A stretch of 30,650 bases of DNA from JBDNIO01 sp041688215 (GCA_041688215.1 JBDNIO010000144.1:1-30650), one strand, 5' to 3'. Positions 18,215-26,237 are shown, counted from the stretch's first letter. Translations and numbers: made by a program. Notes: generated by a model not told the origin, from the letters alone.

Positions 18215-18832
18215 TTATTTATCCGCATCCGCTGCGGGGCGCTTGCTGACCACCACCATCGCGGGGCGCAGCACCCGGCCATTCAACTGATAGCCCTTTT
18301 GCATAACATGCAGCACCGTGTTCGACGGATGCTCGCCGCTTTCCTGCATGGTCATGGCTTCGTGCAGATCAGGATTAAAGGTTTCACCCTCGGGGCTGAT
18401 CTGTTCTATGCCGAACTTTTCCATGGCGCCAGCAAACATGCGCAGGGTGAGTTCGGTGCCCTCTTTCAAGGCCTCAAATGAGCCGTTGTCCTGCTGTGCG
18501 GTAGCTAAGCCCATTGCCAGGCTATCGCGCACACCGAGTAGTTCGGTGGCCATTTTTTCCAGCGCGAACTTGCGTGCGGCTTCCACATCACGCTGCGCGC
18601 GCCGGCGCACGTTTTCCAGCTCGGCCATCGCACGCAGGGACTGGTCTTTGGCCTCTTCGGCCTGGGCCAGGGCATCGTCGAGTTGGCGCTGTTGCTCGCT
18701 GATTTCTGGGGTACGCTCGTCTACGGCTTGCGCCTCGGATTCTTCTTGAGACGGCTGGTTCTGCTCGGATTCGTTTGTTGCAGATTCGGCAGACTCGGCT
18801 TGTTCCGCCTGCTCAGGCTTGGCTTTACTCAT
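18215..18832 (-). CDS. grpE: Nucleotide exchange factor GrpE
   Basis: A 205-residue GrpE, the ADP-releasing partner of DnaK. The acidic, Gln/Glu-rich N-terminus is low complexity (EQAEQAESAESATNESEQN) and is followed by a long coiled coil (QRQLDDALAQAEEAKDQSL...) with the motif MAELENVRRRAQRDVEAARKFA, and a C-terminal beta domain ending LNGRVLRPAMVVVSKRP. The order hrcA-grpE-dnaK is classical. ATG at 18832 has AGGG about 12 bases upstream. Confidence 0.97.
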   Translation of the reverse strand: MSKAKPEQAEQAESAESATNESEQNQPSQEESEAQAVDERTPEISEQQRQLDDALAQAEEAKDQSLRAMAELENVRRRAQRDVEAARKFALEKMATELLGVRDSLAMGLATAQQDNGSFEALKEGTELTLRMFAGAMEKFGIEQISPEGETFNPDLHEAMTMQESGEHPSNTVLHVMQKGYQLNGRVLRPAMVVVSKRPAADADK

Positions 18833-18912
18833 AGTGGATTAACCCTGGTCGCTGATGTTGAAAGCACCACCGCGCCTGTTCACAAGCGCGGCAATGGACC
18901 AGACGTTAGGGG

Positions 18913-19974
18913 CTAATTAGGCGTTTTCAAGGCCGAACCGAGCAGCGTTGCCGTGGCATCGACCAGCGGGATGATGCGGCTATAGGCCATGCGGGTCGGC
19001 CCGATTACCCCGAGCGTGCCCACCACTTCGCCGTCTACGGTATACGCAGCACTGACCACACTGCATTCATCAAGCACGTGATAGCCGGATTCATCGCCGA
19101 TGAAAATCTGCACACCCTCGGCGGACAGGCAGTCATCAAACAGGGATAACAAATCGCGTTTTTGCTGGAGCGCATCGAACAGAGTACGCAGACGCCCGAC
19201 TTCGCCAAACTCCGGGAAACTCATTAAATTGGTTTGCCCGGCGAGCACATAGTCGCCACGATCCGTGCCCGCATCGGTTGCAAAAGCGTTTTGTGCCATG
19301 GCTAGCGCATCGCGTATTTCCTGGTTGATGTCGGCGCGCGCATCATGCAATTCGCGCAAAAGCTGCGTGCGAATTTGCGGCAGACTCAGGCCGGAAAAAC
19401 GCCTGTTCAGGAAATTAGCGGCCTGTTCGAGTTGCGACGCGCTATAGGCGCGGTCGGTTTCGATAATGCGATTTTGTACCTCGCGCTGGTTGATAACCAG
19501 GATCGCAAGAACACGTTGTGCCGACAGCGGCAGGAACTCGATTTGGCGCAGACTGGCGCTATCGCGACGCGGCACGGTAACTACGCCGGCCATGTCCGAT
19601 AGCGATGACAACAGGTTGGAAACCGAATGCAGCAAACTGCCATCGGCCCAGTTTTGGGCGCGCAGTTCGCGTTCCAGGTCAGCCACTTCCCGCTGATGCA
19701 ACGGTTCGGGGAACAGCAGCGTGTCGATAAAAAACCGATAGCCGCGCACTGTGGGAATCCTGCCTGCGGAGGTATGCGGCGAGGCCAGAAAGCCCATGTC
19801 TTCGAGATCCGCAAGCACATTGCGCACCGTGGCGGCGCTAATGGACAAACCGGAAGTTTTCGCCAGCGTGCGCGAACCCACCGGCTGGCCATCGCGAATG
19901 TAACGCTCCACCAGCGCCTTGAACAGCGTGCGACTGCGTTGGTCCAGGTTGCTGTGTTCCGTTTGCGCGATCAT
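18913..19974 (-). CDS. hrcA: Heat-inducible transcription repressor HrcA
   Basis: A 353-residue product (TGA/TAA-bounded, ATG at 19974; a TTG at 20004 would add 10 residues). The N-terminal winged helix begins RSRTLFKALVERYIRDGQPVGS and contains SISAATVRNVLADLEDMGFLASPHTSAGRIPT, the DNA-binding and wing signature of HrcA. GVIGPTRMAYSRIIPLVD closes the C-terminal domain. HrcA normally represses groE/dnaK operons through the CIRCE palindrome and needs GroEL to stay active. No CIRCE is present before hrcA, grpE or dnaK here, and dnaK has a sigma-32 promoter, so its target is probably elsewhere (for example groESL). Confidence 0.94.
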   Translation of the reverse strand: MIAQTEHSNLDQRSRTLFKALVERYIRDGQPVGSRTLAKTSGLSISAATVRNVLADLEDMGFLASPHTSAGRIPTVRGYRFFIDTLLFPEPLHQREVADLERELRAQNWADGSLLHSVSNLLSSLSDMAGVVTVPRRDSASLRQIEFLPLSAQRVLAILVINQREVQNRIIETDRAYSASQLEQAANFLNRRFSGLSLPQIRTQLLRELHDARADINQEIRDALAMAQNAFATDAGTDRGDYVLAGQTNLMSFPEFGEVGRLRTLFDALQQKRDLLSLFDDCLSAEGVQIFIGDESGYHVLDECSVVSAAYTVDGEVVGTLGVIGPTRMAYSRIIPLVDATATLLGSALKTPN

Positions 19975-20081
19975 CAGTGCAGAATGAGTATTTATTGAAT
20001 TCAAAAATCGTATGCAACAGTGCTATCGGTCAGCCAGACTGTCAAGCACCGCGCCCGTTTCCACCAGCCTTTGAATAACGC

Positions 20082-20996
20082 ATGTCCAAACCCTTCAATA
20101 CCATCGGCATCATCGGCAAACGCGACGACACCGGCGTAAGCAAGACGGTTGCGCAACTGGTCGCGCATTTGTCTGATTCGCAACGCGAGATTGCAATTAT
20201 AATTGACCGCGAAAGCGCCGCGCAGTTGCCGGACTGGTCGGGCCGGGTTTGTAGCCGTGAGGAAATGGGCCAGCACACGGACTTGATCGTAGTCGTGGGC
20301 GGTGACGGCACCCTGCTGGACGCCGGCCGCGTTGCCGGCCCGTTTGAGACGCCCCTGCTGGGCGTAAACCTGGGCCGCCTCGGCTTTATGGTAGACGTTC
20401 TACCCGCCGACATGACAAGCACGCTGGATGAAGTATTCGCGGGTAACTACGTAAATGAACAGCGCCTATTGCTCTCAACCCACATTGAGCGGGCGAACGG
20501 CGAGGTCGAAAAGCTCGGCCCCTTCCATGCCCTGAATGAGGTCGTGGTGCGCAACCGCGATTTCGCGCGCGTGCTGGCATTCGATACCTATATGGACGGC
20601 GACTTCATCAGCCACCATCGCGCCGATGGCATCATCGTCGCTACGCCAACTGGCTCAACTGCTTATGCCCTGTCCGGCGGCGGCCCGGTATTGCACCCCA
20701 CGCTTGAAGCCCTGGCGCTGGTGCCCATTTGCCCGCATACCCTGTCTGACCGGCCGCTGGTGATTGACGCCAAACACCGGATTGAAATCGTAGTAGATGA
20801 CGCGCTCAACACCCAGGCGCTGTTCACTGCGGACGGTCAGATGAACGAATCGCTGGCCGCCGGCGACCGCGTGGTAATACAGCGCGCCGACCGCAGCCTG
20901 ACGCTGATTCACCCGCGCGGCTACAATTACTTCAATATCCTGCGCAACAAACTACACTGGGGCCGTGGCCAAAAATCCTATACGGACCAGCCCTGA
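20082..20996 (+). CDS. nadK: NAD kinase
   Basis: A 304-residue NAD kinase that phosphorylates NAD to NADP. GGDGT at 73-77 is the phosphate-donor motif, followed by LGVNLGRLGFM, the ALNEVVV segment (conserved Asn-Glu binding the ribose) and TPTGSTAYALSGGGP. Length is normal for the proteobacterial enzyme. It is divergent from hrcA, with a gap of about 107 bases, a common arrangement in gammaproteobacteria. ATG at 20082 has no strong Shine-Dalgarno sequence. Confidence 0.97.
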   Translation: MSKPFNTIGIIGKRDDTGVSKTVAQLVAHLSDSQREIAIIIDRESAAQLPDWSGRVCSREEMGQHTDLIVVVGGDGTLLDAGRVAGPFETPLLGVNLGRLGFMVDVLPADMTSTLDEVFAGNYVNEQRLLLSTHIERANGEVEKLGPFHALNEVVVRNRDFARVLAFDTYMDGDFISHHRADGIIVATPTGSTAYALSGGGPVLHPTLEALALVPICPHTLSDRPLVIDAKHRIEIVVDDALNTQALFTADGQMNESLAAGDRVVIQRADRSLTLIHPRGYNYFNILRNKLHWGRGQKSYTDQP

Positions 20997-21063
20997 TAAA
21001 CTGTGCCAATCTCCGAATTAACCATGAAAGGGTTATAGATCCAAAGGATTTTTAAAAAAAATT

Positions 21064-21177
21064 AACCACAAAGGGCACAAAGAACACAAAGGAAGATGTA
21101 TTCCCGGCTTTTCAACTCCTTTCTGCTCTTTGTGTTCTTTCTGCTCTTAGTGTTCTTAGTGTTCTTAGTGGTTTTAA
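21064..21177. repeat. Second, degenerate copy of the ACCACAAAG palindromic repeat
   Basis: The left arm AACCACAAAGGGCACAAAG... (21064-21092) and the right arm starting CTCTTTGTGTTCTTT (21126) and ending CTTAGTGGTTTTAAT (21177) are related to the carA/carB repeat. The right arm contains a tandem 9-mer TTCTTAGTG (about 21144-21171). A further CTCCGTGGTTAAA fragment lies at 21208-21220. The whole gap 20997-21237 between nadK and recN is filled by this repeat and low-complexity sequence; no gene is seen there. Confidence 0.75.
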
Positions 21178-21237
21178 TTCTTCGCTTTTTTCCCTGTTTC
21201 CCTGTTTCTCCGTGGTTAAAGTTATTAAACAAACGCA

Positions 21238-22926
21238 ATGCTTAGAGAACTCTCAATCCGCAATTTCGCGATTATCGACGACCTGAGCCTGAGTCTGGAG
21301 TGCGGCATGACCGTGCTTTCCGGCGAAACCGGCGCGGGCAAGTCCATCCTCATCGATGCGCTTGGCCTGCTGCTGGGCGACCGCGCCGACTCCGACGCCG
21401 TGCGCGACGGCGAAGACCGCGCCGAGATTACTGCTGCCTTTCAACTGCACGACGCCGAGCGTGCCCTCGACTGGTTACGCGAACGCGAACTCGACGATGA
21501 TGTCCCTGATAATCACGCGGAATGCATCTTGCGCCGCGTAGTCAGCCGCGAAGGCCGCAGCCGTAACTGGATTAATGGCGCGCCCGCCAACGCCCGCGAT
21601 CTGGCGGCGCTCGGCGAATTTCTGGTGGATATCCACGGCCAGCACGAACACCAGTCGCTGCTTAAACCCGTCGTACAACGTGAAATCGTGGACGACCACG
21701 GCGGCCATAACGCCGCCCTGCAAGGCGTACGCAAAAGCTTTCAGCAACTGCGCGAACTGCAACAGCGTATTGCAAAACTCGAACAACTCGACGACGCCGG
21801 GCAAAGTCGGCTGGACCTGCTGCGTTACCAGGTCAGCGAATTACAGGCGCTGAATCTGCAAGCCGATGAACTCGCGCAGATCGAATCCGAACACAAGCGC
21901 CTGGCCAATACCGAACGGCTGATTTCGGAGGGTCAATCCGCGCTGGGCCTGCTGTACGAAGACGAAGACAGCGCCGCGGTAAATCGGCTCGGCTCAGCCC
22001 AGCGCCTGCTGCAGGAACTGGCTGAAATTGATCCCAGCTTCGCGCAGGCCACGGAAATGACCGGCACCGCGCTTATACAGACACGCGAAGCCGCGGACGA
22101 TTTACGCCACGCGCTGGACCGCCTGGAGCTGGACCCACAGCGCCTGAGTGAGCTCGATAATCGTCTGGCCACCATCCAGGACCTCGCGCGCAAACACCAT
22201 TGCCGCCCGCAGGAATTGTTCGAACACAGCGAACGGCTGGCAGCCGAGCTTGCCGCTCTCGAGGGCGCCGAACAAAGCCTGCAAAAATTGCGCGGGCAAC
22301 GCGAACAGGCGCTGGCGGATTATCAAACCCATGCAAAAACACTAAACACCGCCCGCGCCAAAAGCGCGAACAAACTCGGCAAGGAAGTTACTGCAATCAT
22401 GCAAGGCCTGGGCATGCCGCAAGGCGTTTTCGAGATCGCGATCAACCACGAAGAAAACGCCCCGCCCAGCGCACAAGGGCAAGACCGCATGTCTTTTCTG
22501 GTCAGCGCCAACCCCGGCCAGGCGCCGCGACCGCTGGAAAAAGTCGCCTCCGGCGGCGAGCTTTCCCGCATCAGCCTCGCGATTCAGGTAGTCGCAGCGG
22601 CCAGCACGCGGGTACCTACCCTGGTTTTCGACGAAGTCGATGCCGGCATCGGCGGCGGCGTGGCAGAGATCGTCGGCCGCCTGTTGCGCCGCCTGAGCAC
22701 AGACCGCCAGACTTTGTGCGTCACCCACTTACCGCAGGTCGCCGCGCAAGCGCAGCAGCACTTGCAAGTGGCCAAAGCGGTAAGCAAAGGTAAAACTCGC
22801 ACTACAATTACGCCGCTGGGCAAGGACGAGCGCGTGCAGGAACTGGCGCGCATGCTCGGCGGTGTGGAACTTACCGAACAAACCCGCGCGCATGCCAGCG
22901 AGATGCTTACGCAAGCCAATGGCTGA
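21238..22926 (+). CDS. recN: DNA repair protein RecN
   Basis: A 562-residue SMC-like ATPase for double-strand-break repair. The N-terminal half has ELSIRNFAIIDDLSL and Walker A GETGAGKS (29-36). The middle is a long coiled coil (about 155-385) broken at a hinge-like region. The C-terminal half has SGGELSRISLAIQVV (ABC signature) and VFDEVDAGIGGGVAEIVG (Walker B), then CVTHLPQVAAQAQQH. Length is standard. In E. coli recN is strongly LexA-controlled; no LexA box is visible upstream, where a repeat element occupies the gap, so regulation may differ. Confidence 0.97.
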   Translation: MLRELSIRNFAIIDDLSLSLECGMTVLSGETGAGKSILIDALGLLLGDRADSDAVRDGEDRAEITAAFQLHDAERALDWLRERELDDDVPDNHAECILRRVVSREGRSRNWINGAPANARDLAALGEFLVDIHGQHEHQSLLKPVVQREIVDDHGGHNAALQGVRKSFQQLRELQQRIAKLEQLDDAGQSRLDLLRYQVSELQALNLQADELAQIESEHKRLANTERLISEGQSALGLLYEDEDSAAVNRLGSAQRLLQELAEIDPSFAQATEMTGTALIQTREAADDLRHALDRLELDPQRLSELDNRLATIQDLARKHHCRPQELFEHSERLAAELAALEGAEQSLQKLRGQREQALADYQTHAKTLNTARAKSANKLGKEVTAIMQGLGMPQGVFEIAINHEENAPPSAQGQDRMSFLVSANPGQAPRPLEKVASGGELSRISLAIQVVAAASTRVPTLVFDEVDAGIGGGVAEIVGRLLRRLSTDRQTLCVTHLPQVAAQAQQHLQVAKAVSKGKTRTTITPLGKDERVQELARMLGGVELTEQTRAHASEMLTQANG

Positions 22927-22992
22927 ACGCTTTACCCACGATATGGTCTATGCTCTCGGGCGCTGTGCATCCAGAGCGCCTGACCCCAGGAT

Positions 22993-23021
22993 TTGCCGGG
23001 CTCCATAACACCCCGTAATAT
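22993..23021 (+). promoter_or_regulatory. Sigma-70 promoter of bamE
   Basis: TTGCCG (22993-22998), a 17-base spacer, and TAATAT (23016-23021). Transcription would begin near 23028, about 30 bases before the bamE ATG. It lies in the 131-base recN-bamE gap. Confidence 0.6.
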
Positions 23022-23057
23022 GCCGGAATTTTCAGCGATACCAAGTTAATAAGTTAA

Positions 23058-23435
23058 ATGAAAATCGCCCTAAAAACATCATTGGCATTCGTGCTGGCTG
23101 CCAGCCTGGGTGCTTGCAGCTACTTCCCGCTGTTCCGTGTGCCTGTGCTGCAGGGCAACGTTGTAACCGTGGACAAGGTCAAGCAACTGGAAATCGGCAT
23201 GACGCCTAAGCAAGTGCAATTCCTGCTGGGCACGCCGTTACTGGAAAGCACCTTCGGCGAGGAGCGCTGGGATTACGTTTACTACTACCGCGACCCGCGC
23301 GGCGTGGAACGCGAAAGCCAGCTAAGCCTGTTTTTCCGCAGTAACGAGCTACGGCGTATTTCTGGCGACGAAACCTTCCAGGCTTTACTACCGGAAGAAC
23401 AAAAGGAAATCGACGCGGGTGATACTGGATTCTAG
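23058..23435 (+). CDS. bamE: Outer membrane assembly lipoprotein BamE (SmpA/OmlA)
   Basis: A 125-residue lipoprotein. The signal peptide ends in a lipobox with the lipidated Cys20 (AASLGAC). The mature part has the BamE signature: GNVVTVDKVKQLEIGMTPKQVQFLLGTPLL and WDYVYYYRDPRG. BamE sits in the inner leaflet of the outer membrane and supports BamA/BamD during beta-barrel assembly. It converges on rnfH with a 4-base overlap. fur, often divergent from bamE, is absent here, where recN precedes it. Confidence 0.95.
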   Translation: MKIALKTSLAFVLAASLGACSYFPLFRVPVLQGNVVTVDKVKQLEIGMTPKQVQFLLGTPLLESTFGEERWDYVYYYRDPRGVERESQLSLFFRSNELRRISGDETFQALLPEEQKEIDAGDTGF

Positions 23436-23710
23436 GAGTCTGCGCGCTCCCGCCTGCGCGTTTTGGGGTCTACCCGCAACAGGCGATAAATCTCCACACG
23501 ATCGCCGTCCCTGAGCTGCAACGCCGCTGACACTTTCTTACCGAATATGCCCACGGGCGCCTGCGGCCAAGGTATGTCCGGATATTTCTGCAATATGCCC
23601 GAACCCTCCACCGCCTCACCCACGCTGCTCCCGGCGGGCATTTCCAGCGCCAGCACACACTGGCCATCCGGCAGCGCATAGGCTACTTCCACCTTGATGC
23701 GTTCCGCCAT
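23432..23710 (-). CDS. rnfH: RnfH family ubiquitin-like protein (UPF0125)
   Basis: A 92-residue RnfH homologue with a ubiquitin-like (beta-grasp) pattern: IKVEVAYALPDGQCVLALEMPAG, then GILQKYPDIPW and VGIFGKKVSAALQLRDGDRVEIYRLL, ending in an Arg-rich tail (RVDPKTRRRERADS). The function is not established; RnfH was named for a link to the Rnf electron-transport complex and is usually the downstream partner of the ratA gene near smpB. Here the ATG at 23710 overlaps the stop of the transporter gene (TAATG), so translation is likely coupled. No ratA is present between rnfH and smpB. It converges on bamE with a 4-base overlap. Confidence 0.9.
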   Translation of the reverse strand: MAERIKVEVAYALPDGQCVLALEMPAGSSVGEAVEGSGILQKYPDIPWPQAPVGIFGKKVSAALQLRDGDRVEIYRLLRVDPKTRRRERADS

Positions 23711-25080
23711 TACCAAATGCTGTCCAGCAAGGTGAAAAAGCCTGCTGAATACAGCAGCACGAGTATCAACCCAATCCGGCCCGGATAACGCAACGCCATG
23801 TGCCAGACAAAAAAACCGTGCCGGTTACGCGAACCCGACCACGCTACGGCCAGGCGCTCCGGCGGCAGGAAGCGGCCGACAAAAACGCAGGTCAAAAGCC
23901 CGACCAGCGGCAGTATGAAGCGCGAACTCAAGTGCGCGGCCCACTCGAATATATTTCGATCCAGGACGGTGGCGTCGGCCAGCAGATTGAACGACAACAA
24001 GGTGCCCAGGCCAAGAAACCAGACAATAAGCCCCGTCGAAGTCGACGCAAATATGCGGCTGATTGCAAAGCGCGCCATCATCCACACCACCACCGGTTCC
24101 ATCAGCCCCACGGCTGTGGTCAGGGTCACCAGCAGCAACACCAGGAAAAACAGCGTCACAATCCAGCTATTGGCGGCTGCCGCCGGAAAAGTCTCGAATA
24201 TCAGTTTTAAATCCAGCGAGGGCTCTACCCCGGCGCCAAGCAGAACCGCTGAAACCACCAGCCCAGCGACCAGGGTAAAGCCCAGATTCAGAGCCACCAC
24301 CGCCAAACCCACCTGCAACAGCGAGGTTTCTTCACGCAGGTAGGTGCCAAATGCAATCATCACACCCACGCCCAGGCTGAGGCTGAAAAACGCCTGATGC
24401 AGGGCTTCCAGTGCGCCCCGCCACCCCAACGCGGCGAAATCAGGCCGCAAAAGATATACCGCAGCCTGTCCCAGATGGCCCTCTCTGGACACCAGAACAA
24501 GCAACACCGTTAATGCCAGCGCTGCCACCAGCAACGCGGCACGCGTAGTTACTTCCAGACCCCGGCGCACGCCGTGCGACACACAGATAACCGACACCAC
24601 CATGAACATCGTGTGCCAGCCCAGGCCTTTTTCGGGATCGCTGACCAGGGTCAGAAAGTTTTGCCGCAGGGCTTCGTCGCCCAGTTTATCCAGCACCCCG
24701 CTGGCCGAGCGCACCAGATAAGCCATGCTCCAGCCGGCCATGACACTGTAATAAGACAGCACCAGCACCGCGCCGATCAGCGCCAGATAAGCAATACCGC
24801 GCCACAATCTGTGTTGGCCGCTGGCCTCGGCCCAGCCCCGCAAACAGGTAACAATATCGCCACGCACAGCGCGCCCGAGCAGAAGCTGCGCCAAAAACAC
24901 GGGCAGACACATCACCACCAGCGCCAGGGTATACATCAGCAAAAAAGCGCCGCCGCCATATTCACCCGCGAGCGCAGGCAGGCGCCAGACGCTGCCCAGG
25001 CCGATCGCCGCGCCGGCCGCCGCCAGCACAAACGCCCTGGGAGACGACCAGTAAATTTGAGTTTTAAGTGGTGTATTCAT
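23710..25080 (-). CDS. Neurotransmitter:sodium symporter (NSS/SNF) family transporter
   Basis: A 456-residue, roughly 11-helix sodium-dependent transporter of the LeuT fold. The start ATG is at 25080 (MNTPLKTQIYWSS). The first helix AAAGAAIGLGSVWRLPALAGEYGGGAFLLMYTL is the family signature with the unwound sodium and substrate site, and helix 6 appears as LSLGVGVMIAFGTYL. Family members take up amino acids or amino-acid derivatives; the substrate is unknown. The frame extends upstream to 25176 but that would enter the smpB gene, so it is not used. It is divergent from smpB and co-transcribed with rnfH. It occupies the place that ratA has in the typical smpB-ratA-rnfH-bamE arrangement, probably an insertion plus loss. 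Confidence 0.9.
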   Translation of the reverse strand: MNTPLKTQIYWSSPRAFVLAAAGAAIGLGSVWRLPALAGEYGGGAFLLMYTLALVVMCLPVFLAQLLLGRAVRGDIVTCLRGWAEASGQHRLWRGIAYLALIGAVLVLSYYSVMAGWSMAYLVRSASGVLDKLGDEALRQNFLTLVSDPEKGLGWHTMFMVVSVICVSHGVRRGLEVTTRAALLVAALALTVLLVLVSREGHLGQAAVYLLRPDFAALGWRGALEALHQAFFSLSLGVGVMIAFGTYLREETSLLQVGLAVVALNLGFTLVAGLVVSAVLLGAGVEPSLDLKLIFETFPAAAANSWIVTLFFLVLLLVTLTTAVGLMEPVVVWMMARFAISRIFASTSTGLIVWFLGLGTLLSFNLLADATVLDRNIFEWAAHLSSRFILPLVGLLTCVFVGRFLPPERLAVAWSGSRNRHGFFVWHMALRYPGRIGLILVLLYSAGFFTLLDSIW

Positions 25081-25114
25081 TACGTGCTTGTACCAGTCAC
25101 TTATACTACGGCCT

Positions 25115-25681
25115 ATGACGAAATCCAAAACTAGCAAACAACCCTCTTCCACCATCGCGCTTAACCGCAAGGCCAAACACGACTACTTCATAGAAGAGCG
25201 TTTGGAGGCGGGCCTGGCACTCCAGGGCTGGGAAGTTAAAGCCCTGCGCACTGGCAAAGGCAGAATTACCGAAGCCTACGTGATAATCAAGGATGCCGAG
25301 GCATTTTTGCTGGGCGCACACATACAACCGCTGCCCTCAGCCTCCACCCACGTACAAACCGACCCCACACGCACGCGCAAACTGCTATTACACGAACGCG
25401 AGATAGCCACCCTGATCGGCGCCACCGAACAAAAAGGCTACACCGTAGTGCCGCTGGCCATGTACTGGAAACGCGGTAACGCCAAATTGGAAATCGCTCT
25501 GGCCAAGGGCAAAGCCAACTACGACAAGCGCCAGGACAAAAAGAGCAAGGATTGGGAACGGCAAAAACAGCGCTTAATGCGCACCTGGGGCACCCAAGCG
25601 GGGACAGTATGCGGCATACTATCCCCCTCGAAGCCGCGAAGCGAACCCAGCCTCCTTCCAACTCAACAACACCCAAAATAA
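25115..25681 (+). CDS. smpB: SsrA-binding protein SmpB
   Basis: A 188-residue SmpB that binds tmRNA and brings it to stalled ribosomes. IALNRKAKHDYFIEERLEAG, LQGWEVKALRTGKGRITEAYV and the block KANYDKRQDKKSKDWERQKQR are diagnostic. ATG at 25115 gives MTKSKTSKQ; a 9-residue longer start is less likely. The usual protein is about 160 residues and ends near RLMR. Here about 26 extra residues follow, starting where a palindrome (25600-25626) is inserted, ending LPTQQHPK. The functional C-terminal helix is kept but the protein has a new tail. ssrA follows 30 bases after the stop, a natural pairing. Confidence 0.95.
   Translation: MTKSKTSKQPSSTIALNRKAKHDYFIEERLEAGLALQGWEVKALRTGKGRITEAYVIIKDAEAFLLGAHIQPLPSASTHVQTDPTRTRKLLLHEREIATLIGATEQKGYTVVPLAMYWKRGNAKLEIALAKGKANYDKRQDKKSKDWERQKQRLMRTWGTQAGTVCGILSPSKPRSEPSLLPTQQHPK
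25600..25626. repeat. Palindrome GGGGACAGTATG / CATACTATCCCC inside the smpB 3' end
   Basis: GGGGACAGTATG (25600-25611), spacer CGG, and CATACTATCCCC (25615-25626) are reverse complements at 11 of 12 positions. It begins in codon 162 of smpB, just where normal SmpB proteins end. Sequences of the GGGGACAGTATR type are, from memory, frequent short dispersed repeats in gammaproteobacterial genomes, often near transposase genes. Confidence 0.7.
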
Positions 25682-25711
25682 GCAATACGTGCTAGTATCT
25701 ATGATTACCAA

Positions 25712-26071
25712 GGGGGCGCTCTGGCTTCGACGCAGGTGTCAAAACCCAAGGTGCATGCCGAGGTTGTAATCTTCCTCGTTAATCCGTTTACAAAACCAAG
25801 CTAGTTGCGAACGATAACAACTACGCTCTAGCGGCCTAAAAACCCGTTAGCGTCCGCCCGGCAAGTGTCTGTGCTTCTGGTCACGGGCGTCGATCTCACA
25901 GAATCGCGGTAAAGCCCCGTTTCAGGCTGACCCGTTAAGAGCAAATGGAACTAAGCGAATGTTTCCCCTGTTCGTTGGGTGGCATTCGCCTACAACCAAA
26001 AACGAAATAAGCATGTAGATCCGAGGATGGAGAATCTGCGGACGCGGGTTCGACTCCCGCCGCCTCCACCA
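25712..26071 (+). ncRNA. ssrA: Transfer-messenger RNA (tmRNA)
   Basis: A 360-base tmRNA. The 5' end GGGGGCG (25712-25718) pairs over 7 bp (one G-U) with CGCCTCC (26061-26067), followed by A and the encoded CCA. Conserved blocks are CTTCGACGCAGG, AACCCAAGGTGCATGCCGAGG and, at the 3' end, CGGACGCGGGTTCGACTCCCGC (T arm). The tag reading frame runs from GCG at 25807 to TAA at 25837-25839 and encodes ANDNNYALAA, one residue different from E. coli (Asn for Glu at position 4). It rescues stalled ribosomes with SmpB and tags the peptide for proteolysis. Its 3' end is the insertion site of the adjacent island. Confidence 0.98.
26040..26071 (+). other. Candidate attachment site (attL) at the ssrA 3' end
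   Basis: The T-arm and acceptor end of tmRNA are classical integration targets for P4-type tyrosine integrases, and an integrase gene begins 167 bases downstream in the same orientation. The distal copy (attR), expected as a repeat of TTCGACTCCCGCCGCCTCC, was not found up to 30650, so the island should extend past the right edge. The exact core is not defined by one end alone. Confidence 0.6.
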
Positions 26072-26103
26072 ACAAGCTGTTTTACAACAGCCAAAGAAGA
26101 CCC

Positions 26104-26140
26104 AAAAAGCCTGTATTTCTAACGAATTACGGGCTTTTTT
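26104..26140 (+). terminator. Rho-independent terminator of ssrA
   Basis: AAAAAGCCTGTA and TACGGGCTTTTTT form a stem of about 12 bp (one G-T pair) with a 12-base loop, ending in six T. It lies 33 bases after the tmRNA 3' end. The flanking A-run also makes it usable from the minus strand. Confidence 0.85.
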
Positions 26141-26181
26141 GTGCCTATAAGGTTTTATTGCATTCCACAACATCCACTATA

Positions 26182-26237
26182 TTTAGTAGTACGTTTAGTA
26201 GTACCGTTACCTGAACACCTAGAGCGGTACTACTAAA
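26182..26237. repeat. Triple TTTAGTAGTAC sites upstream of the integrase
   Basis: TTTAGTAGTAC occurs as a direct repeat at 26182-26192 and 26194-26204 (12-base period) and inverted as GTACTACTAAA at 26227-26237, directly abutting the integrase ATG at 26238. These are probably integrase/excisionase arm sites or an operator controlling the integrase, since the inverted copy covers the ribosome-binding region. Confidence 0.65.

Noticed and set aside
20005..20040. CAGTGCTATC upstream of hrcA as a CIRCE element
   Set aside because: Only one half-site (AGTGCTA) is present; the expected partner TTAGCACTC nine bases away is absent.
20997..21237. LexA/SOS box before recN
   Set aside because: No CTGT-N8-ACAG palindrome; the gap is made of the AACCACAAAG repeat and low-complexity T-rich sequence.
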